Below, one piece after another: positions 32,069-39,662 of a DNA stretch of 64,000 bases. The stretch spans positions 1 to 64,000 of the forward strand of contig JAWKIL010000025.1 of NCBI GenBank assembly GCA_041394285.1, given 5' to 3'. Below the pieces are notes generated by a model. That model saw only the letters and a list, made by a program, of their open reading frames with translations. It was not told the DNA's origin and did no database searches. Numbering within the stretch: the stretch's first letter is position 1; the number at the start of each line of letters is the position of its first letter. Source of the DNA: CADEDH01 sp041394285 (GTDB lineage: Bacteria; Actinomycetota; Acidimicrobiia; Acidimicrobiales; SZUA-35). Position numbers and translations under genes: made by a program.

Positions 32069-34804
32069 GTGCTGGTCCGGCGATCGATTCCCGTGAAACT
32101 AGCTCTGGCCGTCGGTATTCCGGTGGTGGCGTCGCTGCTGTTCGCGCTGTTGGCCCTGCGGACCCTGGAGCAGGTCCGCATCGGCGGCGCCCAGTACGAC
32201 GAGGTGGCCCAGAGCAACGACCTGCGGGCCGACATCCTGCCGCCCCCGTACTACATCGTGGAGTCGTACCTCACGGCCCAGCTGATGGCCGAGACCACCG
32301 ACGACGCCGCCTTCCAGGACCTGAAGGCCCAGATGGGCCAGCACGAGCTGGACTATCAGGGCGCCCACGAGCGATGGATCGCCGAGCTCAAGCCCACCGA
32401 TCCCGGCGAGGCCGAGGTCGCCCGGCTCCTCAACGAGGACGCCTACGAGAGCGCCAACGACTTCTACGCCAAGGTGAAGAGCGACTTCTATCCGGCGGTG
32501 GAGGCCGATATCCGGGGTGACAGCACCGATGCCGGCCACGACGTGCTGGAAGAGGTGCTGCTCCCCCTCTACCTCCAGCACCGGGCGAGCGTGGTCGATG
32601 CCGTGCCGTTGGTGGAGAGGCAGACGTCGGCCCTGGAGCGGGATGCCACCCGGAGCGCCCAGCGGGGATACAGCCTGCTGCTGCTCGCTCTGGTTGCCCT
32701 CACCCTGATCGCCCTGCTCCTGGCGGCCCTCGTGGTGCGGGCCATCGTGCGCCCGATCAACCGCCTCACCCGGGCGGCCGACGAGGTGGCCCGCACGCTG
32801 GAGACGGCCGACCTGGAGCAGGAGGCGCCGGCTCTGCCACCCATCGAGCTCGACGCCTCCCGGGAGCTGAACCTGGCCGCCGACTCGTTCAACACGCTCA
32901 TCGACACCACCACCGACCTGCTCGACCGCCACGCCCGGACCCGGCGCAACCTGGGCGAGATCTTCCAGAACCTGGGCCGTCGCAACCACGGCCTCCTCAC
33001 CCGTTCGCTGCAGGTCATCACCGAGCTGGAACAGAGCGAGACCGACTCGGCCACCCTCGACCGGCTGTTCCGCCTCGACCACCTCGCCACCCGTATGCGG
33101 CGCAACGCCGAGAACCTGCTCGTGCTGGCCGGCTCCCAGAGCGCCCGCCCGGTGGAGCGCCAGAGCTCCATGCACGACATCATCCGCTCCGCCCTGTCGG
33201 AGATCGAGGCCTACACCCGGGTGGACCGGCCCGAGCTGGAGCCGGTGGCGGTCAAGGCGGGGGCGGTGGCCGACGTCACCCACCTGCTGGCCGAGCTGCT
33301 GGAGAACGCCACCAACTTCTCCCCGCCCGACACCCGGGTGCGGGTGCTGGGCGACTTCGTGGACGACGGCTACGCAGTCACCGTGATCGACGAGGGTCTG
33401 GGGATGCGGGAAGACGCCATCGCCGAGGCCAACCAGCGGATCCAGCGCCTGGCCAGCCTCGACCTCACCCCCACCCGGACGCTCGGGTTGTACGTGGTGG
33501 GCCGCCTGGCCCACCGTCACGGCATCCGGGTGCGGCTGCTGGAGGGAACGCTGCGGGGCACGGTGGCCAAAGTCGTGCTGCCGATGAGCCTGCTGGCCGA
33601 GGCCGATCCCTCGCCGGCCGAGCTGGAGCTCCAGCGGGCCCGCTACGAGCGGGTGCTGGAGTCGGCCATCCCGGGCGGCAGCGGCCGCACGCGCCGGGGC
33701 ACGCCGATGGCGGGCCCGGTCCCGGCGGGGGTCGCCACGGTGAGCCCGGCCGCCAACCCGCCGATGCCGACGGCCGTGCCGGTGGCGGGGATCGACGACC
33801 GCTTCGACGACGGCCCGGCCGGCGGCTTCGTCCACCGGGGCCCCCTGCGGCCGGCGGCAGACGGCGACGTCCAGGTGGACGGCATGTCGTCGCGGACGGT
33901 GAACCGGCCGCCATCGGTGGTGGCTCCGCCCACCCGGCCCTCGCCGCCGCCGTTCTCCCGACCTCCGACGGCCATTCCGTCGGCGATGCCCCCCTCGCCA
34001 CCGGCCACGGTCCCGCCCCCGGGGGGATCGCTGCCGTCGGCCGTGCCACCCGTCCCGGGCGCGCCCGCTCCGTCGGGTCCGGCGCCAGGATCGCCGACCG
34101 GAGACCGGCGGGCCGAGCGCCCGCCCGTGGCCGGCCCGGCCCCGATCCCGCCCTCCAGCCTGCTGTCGGGCGCCGGTGGGCCCCGGGTGCCCCCGGCCTC
34201 GCCGGTCGACGGCCCACCCGCGGGTGGCGCCGGCGTCGCCGTCACTGGCCACACGGGCAACGGGTCCGCCACCGACGCCGCCTACGCCGGCAACGGCAAC
34301 GGCAGCGGCCATCCCGGTAACGGCTTTACCGGTAACGGCAGCATCGACAACGGCTACACCGGCAACGGCAGCATCGACAACGGCTACACCGGCAACGGCC
34401 AGACCGGCAACGGACACGGCTACGGCGGGGCGGCCGCCGACACCGGCTCCGCCGGGCCCAACGGCCAAGGGATTGGCAGCACCGACAGCACCGACCCCAC
34501 CGGCAACGGCCTCGGCTCCCCCGGCAATGGCTGGGCCGGCGGCGAGCCCGCGCCCGGCGCAGCGCCGGCAGCGGGCCAGGAGACCCGGGGCGGCATGCGA
34601 CGCCGGGTGCGGGGGGCGCAGATGCCCGAGACCAGCCTCACCGCCGGGCTCGGCCCGAACCCGGACCAAACGTCGGAGGCCGCCGGGCCCCGGGGAGAGC
34701 AGCTCGACCGCCAGCGCGACAGCCTCCGCGCCTTCCAGCACGGTGTCGACCAGGGCGCCCGCGACGGCCGCCAGGTCGACGATGAAGGAGACCACCAGCC
34801 ATGA
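32069..34804 (+). CDS. cvnA: Conservon sensor kinase-like protein CvnA
   Basis: 911-residue membrane protein, first gene of a cvnABCD conservon. After GTG 32069 (AGGAGG nine bases upstream) come a TM segment (VKLALAVGIPVVASLLFALLAL), an extracellular helical sensor of about 160 residues, a second TM segment (YSLLLLALVALTLIALLLAA), and a HAMP-like region (IVRPINRLTRAADEVA). A dimerisation region with RRNLGEIFQNLGRRNHG leads to a histidine-kinase ATPase domain: N box LLENATNFSPP, G1 DEGLGM, and GLYVVGRLAHRHGIRVRL. In Streptomyces, CvnA is a membrane partner of the small GTPase CvnD. The C-terminal 360 residues are Pro/Gly-rich with an Asn-Gly repeat tail, which is unusual. Overlaps cvnB by four bases (ATGA). 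Confidence 0.9.
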   Translation: MLVRRSIPVKLALAVGIPVVASLLFALLALRTLEQVRIGGAQYDEVAQSNDLRADILPPPYYIVESYLTAQLMAETTDDAAFQDLKAQMGQHELDYQGAHERWIAELKPTDPGEAEVARLLNEDAYESANDFYAKVKSDFYPAVEADIRGDSTDAGHDVLEEVLLPLYLQHRASVVDAVPLVERQTSALERDATRSAQRGYSLLLLALVALTLIALLLAALVVRAIVRPINRLTRAADEVARTLETADLEQEAPALPPIELDASRELNLAADSFNTLIDTTTDLLDRHARTRRNLGEIFQNLGRRNHGLLTRSLQVITELEQSETDSATLDRLFRLDHLATRMRRNAENLLVLAGSQSARPVERQSSMHDIIRSALSEIEAYTRVDRPELEPVAVKAGAVADVTHLLAELLENATNFSPPDTRVRVLGDFVDDGYAVTVIDEGLGMREDAIAEANQRIQRLASLDLTPTRTLGLYVVGRLAHRHGIRVRLLEGTLRGTVAKVVLPMSLLAEADPSPAELELQRARYERVLESAIPGGSGRTRRGTPMAGPVPAGVATVSPAANPPMPTAVPVAGIDDRFDDGPAGGFVHRGPLRPAADGDVQVDGMSSRTVNRPPSVVAPPTRPSPPPFSRPPTAIPSAMPPSPPATVPPPGGSLPSAVPPVPGAPAPSGPAPGSPTGDRRAERPPVAGPAPIPPSSLLSGAGGPRVPPASPVDGPPAGGAGVAVTGHTGNGSATDAAYAGNGNGSGHPGNGFTGNGSIDNGYTGNGSIDNGYTGNGQTGNGHGYGGAAADTGSAGPNGQGIGSTDSTDPTGNGLGSPGNGWAGGEPAPGAAPAAGQETRGGMRRRVRGAQMPETSLTAGLGPNPDQTSEAAGPRGEQLDRQRDSLRAFQHGVDQGARDGRQVDDEGDHQP
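34341..34400 (+). repeat. Exact 30-base tandem duplication within cvnA tail
   Basis: The 30-base unit at 34341-34370 is repeated without change at 34371-34400. It encodes a 10-residue unit of the type SIDNGYTGNG, in a longer Asn/Gly-rich region at about 34252-34420. Confidence 0.85.
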
Positions 34805-35235
34805 CCAACATCGGGGCTCCGCTCAGCGGCCGGGCGGCCAACACCAACTGGCTGCTGCAGCGCTTCGTGCGGGAGACGGCCGGGGTGCAGCACGCGTTCG
34901 CAGTGTCGTCCGACGGGCTGCTGATCACGTTCTCGTCGAACCTGACCCGGCAGGCGGCCGACAAGATGGCCGCGGTCATCACCGGCATCCAGAGCCTGGC
35001 CGAGGGGGCGTCGACCCTGCTCGAATGCCCCGGTCTGAAGATCGTGATCCTCGACCTCCACGAGCGCTACCTGCTGGTGTCGTCGATCAGCCACACCGCC
35101 GTGCTCGGCGTGGTGGCCGCCCACTCGTGCGACCTCGGCCAGGTCGGCTACGAGATGGCCTTCCTCAGCGAACAGATCGGCCGGGTGCTCACACCCGACC
35201 TGATCACCGAGCTCCGGAACAGCATCCTCGAATGA
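34801..35235 (+). CDS. cvnB: Roadblock/LC7 domain protein CvnB
   Basis: 144-residue single Roadblock/LC7 protein, which in conservons acts with CvnD as a GTPase-activating partner. Key segments are NTNWLLQRFVRETAGVQHAFAVSSDGLLI, ADKMAAVITGIQSLAEGAS and ILDLHERYLLVSSISHTAVLGVV, as in Streptomyces CvnB and Myxococcus MglB relatives. Its start and stop overlap cvnA and cvnC by four bases each (ATGA), so the genes are translationally coupled. Confidence 0.93.
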   Translation: MTNIGAPLSGRAANTNWLLQRFVRETAGVQHAFAVSSDGLLITFSSNLTRQAADKMAAVITGIQSLAEGASTLLECPGLKIVILDLHERYLLVSSISHTAVLGVVAAHSCDLGQVGYEMAFLSEQIGRVLTPDLITELRNSILE

Positions 35236-35738
35236 CACCGGGGGGCGAGACCGGACGCCCCGGCCGGCCGGGCGGTGGCGATCGCCAGCCCGCCGCCGAG
35301 GCCTGGGCCGACGACGCCCCGCGCCCCTTCCTCGACCGCCAACTGGCGCCGCCGCCCAGCGGGTCGGACCGGCCGCCCACCGATCCCGGGGGTGTCCGCC
35401 CGTACCTGCTCACCGGGGGTCGGACCACGATCCGCCCCGACGTCAACGTCGAGACGATCGTGAGCGCCACCGGCAACCCGCCCACCCGCCCGCTGGACGA
35501 CGAGCACCTCCGCCTGCTCCGTCTGGCCGGGGAGCCGCAGGCCGTGGCCGAGCTGTCGGCCCACCTCGGCATCCCCATCGGCGTCGCCATGATCCTCACC
35601 GGGGATCTGGCCGAAGCCGGCGTCGTACGCCTCAACGATGCGTCGGGTGACGGCTCAGCGGAGCCGGCCCACGACGCGGCGCTGCTCAGGAAGGTCGTCA
35701 ACGGTGTCCTCAAGCTCCGAGAAGCAGAATCGCTCTGA
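35232..35738 (+). CDS. cvnC: DUF742 protein CvnC
   Basis: 168-residue DUF742 protein, the third conservon component. A low-complexity N-terminus (about 55 residues, Pro/Gly-rich) is followed by RPYLLTGGRTTIRPDVNVETIVS, the hallmark of DUF742, then a winged-helix-like section (LLRLAGEPQAVAELSAHL, GIPIGVAMILTGDLAEAG). The role is thought to be an adaptor or DNA-binding-like module. ATG 35232 overlaps the cvnB stop. Confidence 0.92.
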   Translation: MTPGGETGRPGRPGGGDRQPAAEAWADDAPRPFLDRQLAPPPSGSDRPPTDPGGVRPYLLTGGRTTIRPDVNVETIVSATGNPPTRPLDDEHLRLLRLAGEPQAVAELSAHLGIPIGVAMILTGDLAEAGVVRLNDASGDGSAEPAHDAALLRKVVNGVLKLREAESL

Positions 35739-36408
35739 TCGGCCGCAGTCGGGCGGCCCGGTGGGAGGTCCTCCCACACCGGTGAAGGTGGTGATCGCCG
35801 GCGGCTTCGGCGTGGGCAAGACCACGATGGTGTCGTCGATCTCCGATATCCCGCCCCTCACCACCGAGGGCCACATGACCACGATGGCGGCCGGTGTCGA
35901 CGACCGCACCGCCGTCCAGTCGAAGACCAGCACCACCGTGGCCATGGACTTCGGCCGGGCCCGCCTCGACGGCGACATCATCCTGTACCTGTTCGGCACG
36001 CCCGGCCAGGACCGCTTCGGCTTCATGTGGGACAACCTGGTGAAGGGGGCCCTGGGAGCGATCGTGCTGGTCGACACCCGCCGCATCGACGACTGCTACC
36101 CCGCGGTCGACTATTTCGAGCACCGCCAGGTGCCGTTCATCGTGGGGGTCAACCAGTTCGAGGGCCAGCAGCTGCCCCCGCTCGACGACGTGCGGTGGGC
36201 TCTCGACCTCGGACCGACGACGCCGATCGTGGTGGTCGACGCCCGCAGCCGCCTGTCGGCTCTCGACGCCCTGCTGACCCTGCTGATGCACAACATGACC
36301 CGCCTCGAGGCCCGCCTGGCCGAGATCACCCCCACTGCACCGCCCCCCACCCGGTCGCGGCTGATCCAGCCCGATCCGGGCTGGGACCGCTCACCGACCG
36401 GCCTCTAG
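35704..36408 (+). CDS. cvnD: Conservon small GTPase CvnD
   Basis: 234-residue Ras-like small GTPase. The P-loop is GGFGVGKTT (start of the core at about residue 27), the switch II region reads YLFGTPGQDRFGFMW, and the specificity motif is VGVNQFEG (NxF in place of NKxD, as in other bacterial CvnD). It acts as the switch of the conservon with CvnA and CvnB. Start GTG 35704 overlaps cvnC by 35 bases and has AGGAAGG upstream; the longer frame from 35638 is less likely. The final residues are Pro-rich. Confidence 0.9.
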   Translation: MSSSSEKQNRSDRPQSGGPVGGPPTPVKVVIAGGFGVGKTTMVSSISDIPPLTTEGHMTTMAAGVDDRTAVQSKTSTTVAMDFGRARLDGDIILYLFGTPGQDRFGFMWDNLVKGALGAIVLVDTRRIDDCYPAVDYFEHRQVPFIVGVNQFEGQQLPPLDDVRWALDLGPTTPIVVVDARSRLSALDALLTLLMHNMTRLEARLAEITPTAPPPTRSRLIQPDPGWDRSPTGL

Positions 36409-36460
36409 TGTGAGCTCATGACCCTGTCCGGGGGATGGACGGGGGAAGGAGTGCACGATC

Positions 36461-37642
36461 ATGGCCACGCCGCTCACCGCCGACTCGTTCGCCGACCTCA
36501 AGGTGATCGACAGCGACACGCACTGGTCGGAGCCGGAGGACCTGTGGACCTCCCGGGCGCCGGCCGCCTACCGGGACCTCGTGCCCCAGGTGAAGGTCCT
36601 CCACGGCAAGCGCCGCTGGGTGGTGAACGGCGACACGGTGATCGGTCCGGCCCACGCCACCAGCGCCATCGCCCCCGACGGGGGCAAGATCTACGGGATC
36701 GACTTCCTGGGTTACACGAACGCCGACGTCCACCGGGCCTGCCTCGATGTGGAGGCCCGGCTGGCCATGATGGACTCGCTCGGCATCCACGCCGCCACCC
36801 TCTATCCCAACGTGGCCGGATTCGGCAGCCAGAACTTCATGAAGGTGACCGACGAGGGCCTGCGGGTGGCCTGCGTGGAGATCTACAACGACTACATGGC
36901 CGAGATCCAGGCGGCGTCGGGCAACCGGCTGCTGCCGATGGCCATGGTGCCGTGGTGGGACGCCGAGGGCACGGCCCGGGAGATGGAGCGGGCCCAGGGA
37001 CTGGGGCTGCGGGGCATCGTCACCTGCTCCAACCCGCACGACTCGGGCTTCCCCGACTACAACCAGCCGGTGTGGGAGCCGGTGTGGGAGACGGCCGAGG
37101 GGCTGGACCTGCCGATCAACTTCCACATCGGGGCCAGCCAGGGCGACCTCGACTGGTTCGGCCGTGTCCCCTACACCACCTGGCCCGGTGATCTGCGGCT
37201 CACCATCGGAGGCACCAGCCTGTTCCTGGGCAACGCCCGGTGGATGGCCAACCTGCTGTTCACCGACATCTTCGAGCGGCACCCGGGGCTGCGGATCGTC
37301 TCGGTGGAGTCGGGCGTGGGGTGGATCCCGTTCTTCCTCGAGTCGCTCGACTACCAGGCCGGCGAGACGGCGCCCGAGCACCTCAAGAAGCTGCCGCTCA
37401 AGCCGTCGGAGTACTTCAAGCGGCAGATCTACGCCACGTTCTGGTTCGAGTCGGCCATGCTGGCCCCGGCCATCGAGTACCTGGGGGCGGACCGGGTGAT
37501 GTGGGAGACCGACTTCCCCCATCCCACCTGCCTCTACCCCGACAGCGGGGAGCGCACCCGGGCCCAGCTGGGCGGCCTGTCGCCCGACGTGCAGCGCAAG
37601 ATCCTCCACAGCAACGCCGCCGAGCTGTACAAGATCGCCTGA
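36461..37642 (+). CDS. Amidohydrolase family 2 (COG2159-like)
   Basis: 393-residue TIM-barrel metal-dependent hydrolase or decarboxylase. The first motif is VIDSDTHWSEPEDLW (an altered HxH, with Asp/Thr/His), next LGIHAATLYPNVAGFGSQN, GLRGIVTCSNPHDSGFPD, and PINFHIGASQGDLDW with a metal His; a late MWETDFPHPTCLYPD supplies the last Asp. These are typical of actinobacterial COG2159 proteins related to ACMSD and gamma-resorcylate decarboxylase. GAAGGAG lies before ATG 36461. It follows the conservon by 52 bases. Substrate unknown. Confidence 0.88.
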   Translation: MATPLTADSFADLKVIDSDTHWSEPEDLWTSRAPAAYRDLVPQVKVLHGKRRWVVNGDTVIGPAHATSAIAPDGGKIYGIDFLGYTNADVHRACLDVEARLAMMDSLGIHAATLYPNVAGFGSQNFMKVTDEGLRVACVEIYNDYMAEIQAASGNRLLPMAMVPWWDAEGTAREMERAQGLGLRGIVTCSNPHDSGFPDYNQPVWEPVWETAEGLDLPINFHIGASQGDLDWFGRVPYTTWPGDLRLTIGGTSLFLGNARWMANLLFTDIFERHPGLRIVSVESGVGWIPFFLESLDYQAGETAPEHLKKLPLKPSEYFKRQIYATFWFESAMLAPAIEYLGADRVMWETDFPHPTCLYPDSGERTRAQLGGLSPDVQRKILHSNAAELYKIA

Positions 37643-37785
37643 TCGGGTCGCCGGGTCCCGGCCGACGGGGCCCGGCCGGCGGGAAGCTTGCGACCCGGCG
37701 CGCTCGGTACGGGGCGGGGTGGACCGGTGGCATGCTCAGGGGGAGGGTCGCACCTCCCGCCGGCGACCCGTGGAGGCAATCACCG

Positions 37786-38616
37786 ATGTTCCCCCTGATC
37801 CCCGTTCCCGCCCGATGCGTCCTGGCCGGCGTGCTCCTGGTCGGTGTGGCCTGCGGGGACAGTCGGCCGCCCGGCACCGCCGAATCCCCGTCGGCGACAG
37901 CTGCCGGGTCGACGCCCACCCGGCCGGCCGACACCAGCGGCGCCACGTCCGGCGCCACGGTGCCGCCCGCCGACGGGAGCACCGCCCCGTCCGCCTCGGC
38001 GGGGGCCGACGGCGACCTGCCGGGCGAGCCCTTCGATCTCGACTTCCCCCGGCAGGGCGACCGTCTGGCCGTGGTCGGGGTGGCCCACGACGACGTGCTG
38101 AACCTGCGGGCCCGGCCCGGGGCCGACCAGCCGATCGTGGAGACGCTGGCTCCACTGGCCGACGACGTGGAGGCCACCGGCCGCAAGCGGCTCCTGCCCG
38201 ACCAGGCCGGTATCTGGGCCGAGGTGACCCACGGGCCGGCACGAGGGTGGGTGAACGCCTCCTACCTCGGCTACCTCGGCGTGGTCGACGACTGGACGAG
38301 CCAGGCGGTCGAAGCCAACGGGGGGCGGGTGCCCTCCGGGGCGTCGATGGAGGCGCTGGGTGCGACCGTGATCGAGGTCTTCGTGCACGCCGATCCGGCC
38401 GACAACCCCCGTGTGGTGCAGGTGGCCCCGGCGGCCGAAGGCGGCGACCTCGGGGCGATCACCTACGACGTGGCCGGGTTCCTCGACGATGCCCAGCTCG
38501 GTGTGCGGCTCGCCCTGGCGGGCAGCCCGCAGCCCGGCGGAGGCTTCACCCTGGCCGCCATGGAGGCCACCGCCCTGTGCCGCCGGGGCGTCGACGAGGC
38601 GAGGGCCTGCCTCTGA
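37786..38616 (+). CDS. SH3-like domain lipoprotein
   Basis: 276-residue lipoprotein. The signal peptide ends in the lipobox VGVACG, then a long Thr/Ala/Pro/Ser-rich spacer (about residues 25-85) suited to crossing a cell wall. An SH3b-like segment follows: VAHDDVLNLRARPGADQPIVETLAP and IWAEVTHGPARGWVNASYLGYLG, the standard pattern for bacterial SH3 domains that hold peptidoglycan or peptides. The C-terminal 100 residues (VQVAPAAEGGDLGAITYDVAGF) are not assigned. ATG 37786 is supported by GGAGG. Confidence 0.8.
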   Translation: MFPLIPVPARCVLAGVLLVGVACGDSRPPGTAESPSATAAGSTPTRPADTSGATSGATVPPADGSTAPSASAGADGDLPGEPFDLDFPRQGDRLAVVGVAHDDVLNLRARPGADQPIVETLAPLADDVEATGRKRLLPDQAGIWAEVTHGPARGWVNASYLGYLGVVDDWTSQAVEANGGRVPSGASMEALGATVIEVFVHADPADNPRVVQVAPAAEGGDLGAITYDVAGFLDDAQLGVRLALAGSPQPGGGFTLAAMEATALCRRGVDEARACL

Positions 38617-38633
38617 CCGGCCTGACTCTGACA

Positions 38634-38660
38634 CTGTCTCTGTCTCTGTCTCTGTCTCTG
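38634..38660. repeat. Hexanucleotide repeat (CTGTCT)4.5
   Basis: Four and a half copies of CTGTCT, starting 18 bases after the lipoprotein stop. The flanks contain imperfect 12-base repeats of the CCTGACTCTGAC type. Non-coding, and a likely site of copy-number change. Confidence 0.8.
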
Positions 38661-38779
38661 GCGGGCCTGGCTCTGACAAGCCTGACCCTGACGGCCTCCA
38701 TCTGAACGGGGGGGGCGGCCGGTGGGGCGAACCCGGAGGCCGGCAGGCGGTCCTTCTCGCCCGGCCGGGAGCGGTGAGC

Positions 38780-38785
38780 TACCGT
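38780..38785 (+). promoter_or_regulatory. -10 motif TACCGT, leaderless start of SDR
   Basis: TACCGT ends seven bases before GTG 38793, with no Shine-Dalgarno. The initiation pattern matches the other leaderless candidates. Confidence 0.5.
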
Positions 38786-38792
38786 CGTCGGC

Positions 38793-39563
38793 GTGGATCT
38801 GCGTCTGGATGGAAAAGTTGCACTGGTGACGGGTGGGTCGGCCGGGATCGGCCTCGGGATCGCCAAGGCCTTCGCCGACGCCGGGGCGTCGGTCATGATC
38901 ACGAGCCGCAAGGCCGACAAGTGCGAACAGGCGGTGGCCGAGATCGGGGGCGACGTCGACTGGCGGATCAGCCACGTGGGCGACCCCGAGCAGGGTGAGC
39001 GCTGCATCGAGGACACGATCGAGCGGTTCGGCGCGGTGGACATCCTGGTGAACAACGCCGCCACCAACCCCCACGCCGGCCTGGTGATCGACTGCGAGCT
39101 GTCCAAGCTGGACAAGACGTACGAGGTCAACCTCCGGGGTCCGTTGGCCTGGACCCAGATCGCCTGGAACCGGTGGATGAAGGAACACGGTGGCTGCGTG
39201 ATCAACACCGTGTCGGTGGGGGCGTTCAAGACCAGCCGGGAGCTCGGGGTCTACGGCATGTTCAAGGCCGCCTTCGTGTACCTGACCCAGCAGCTGGCGG
39301 CCGAGCTCGGCCCCCAGGTGCGGGTGAACGCCATCGCCCCGTCGGTGATCAAGACCGACTTCGCCCGCATCCTGTGGGAAGGTGAGCGGGGGTCGGCGGT
39401 GGCCGACACCTACCCGATGAGGCGCCTGGGCGAGCCGGCCGACATCGGCGAGTGCGCTCTGTGGCTGGCCGCGGGGGCCAGCTGGCTCACGGGGCACACG
39501 ATCATCCTCGACGGCGGCTCCATGGTGCAGCTCCCGCCCATGCCGGCCGACCTGGTGCAGTAG
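38793..39563 (+). CDS. Short-chain dehydrogenase/reductase
   Basis: 256-residue classical SDR. The cofactor motif is ALVTGGSAGIGLGIAKAFADAG, followed by NNAA (LVNNAATNPH), the catalytic Ser in NTVSVGAFKTS and the YxxxK motif in GVYGMFKAA. The C-terminal NAIAPSVIKTDFARIL and GASWLTGHTIILDGGSM are standard. Predicted to oxidise or reduce a secondary alcohol or ketone with NAD(P). The start is GTG 38793. Stands as a single gene 99 bases before the glycan locus. Confidence 0.92.
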   Translation: MDLRLDGKVALVTGGSAGIGLGIAKAFADAGASVMITSRKADKCEQAVAEIGGDVDWRISHVGDPEQGERCIEDTIERFGAVDILVNNAATNPHAGLVIDCELSKLDKTYEVNLRGPLAWTQIAWNRWMKEHGGCVINTVSVGAFKTSRELGVYGMFKAAFVYLTQQLAAELGPQVRVNAIAPSVIKTDFARILWEGERGSAVADTYPMRRLGEPADIGECALWLAAGASWLTGHTIILDGGSMVQLPPMPADLVQ

Positions 39564-39662
39564 TAGCGGTCCTGGGTGGATCACCCTGAATCGACCACCA
39601 GCACGATGGGTGCCTGCAACTGATCGATACGCTCTGCCCGGACGCCGGGGGGAGAAGCAGCG

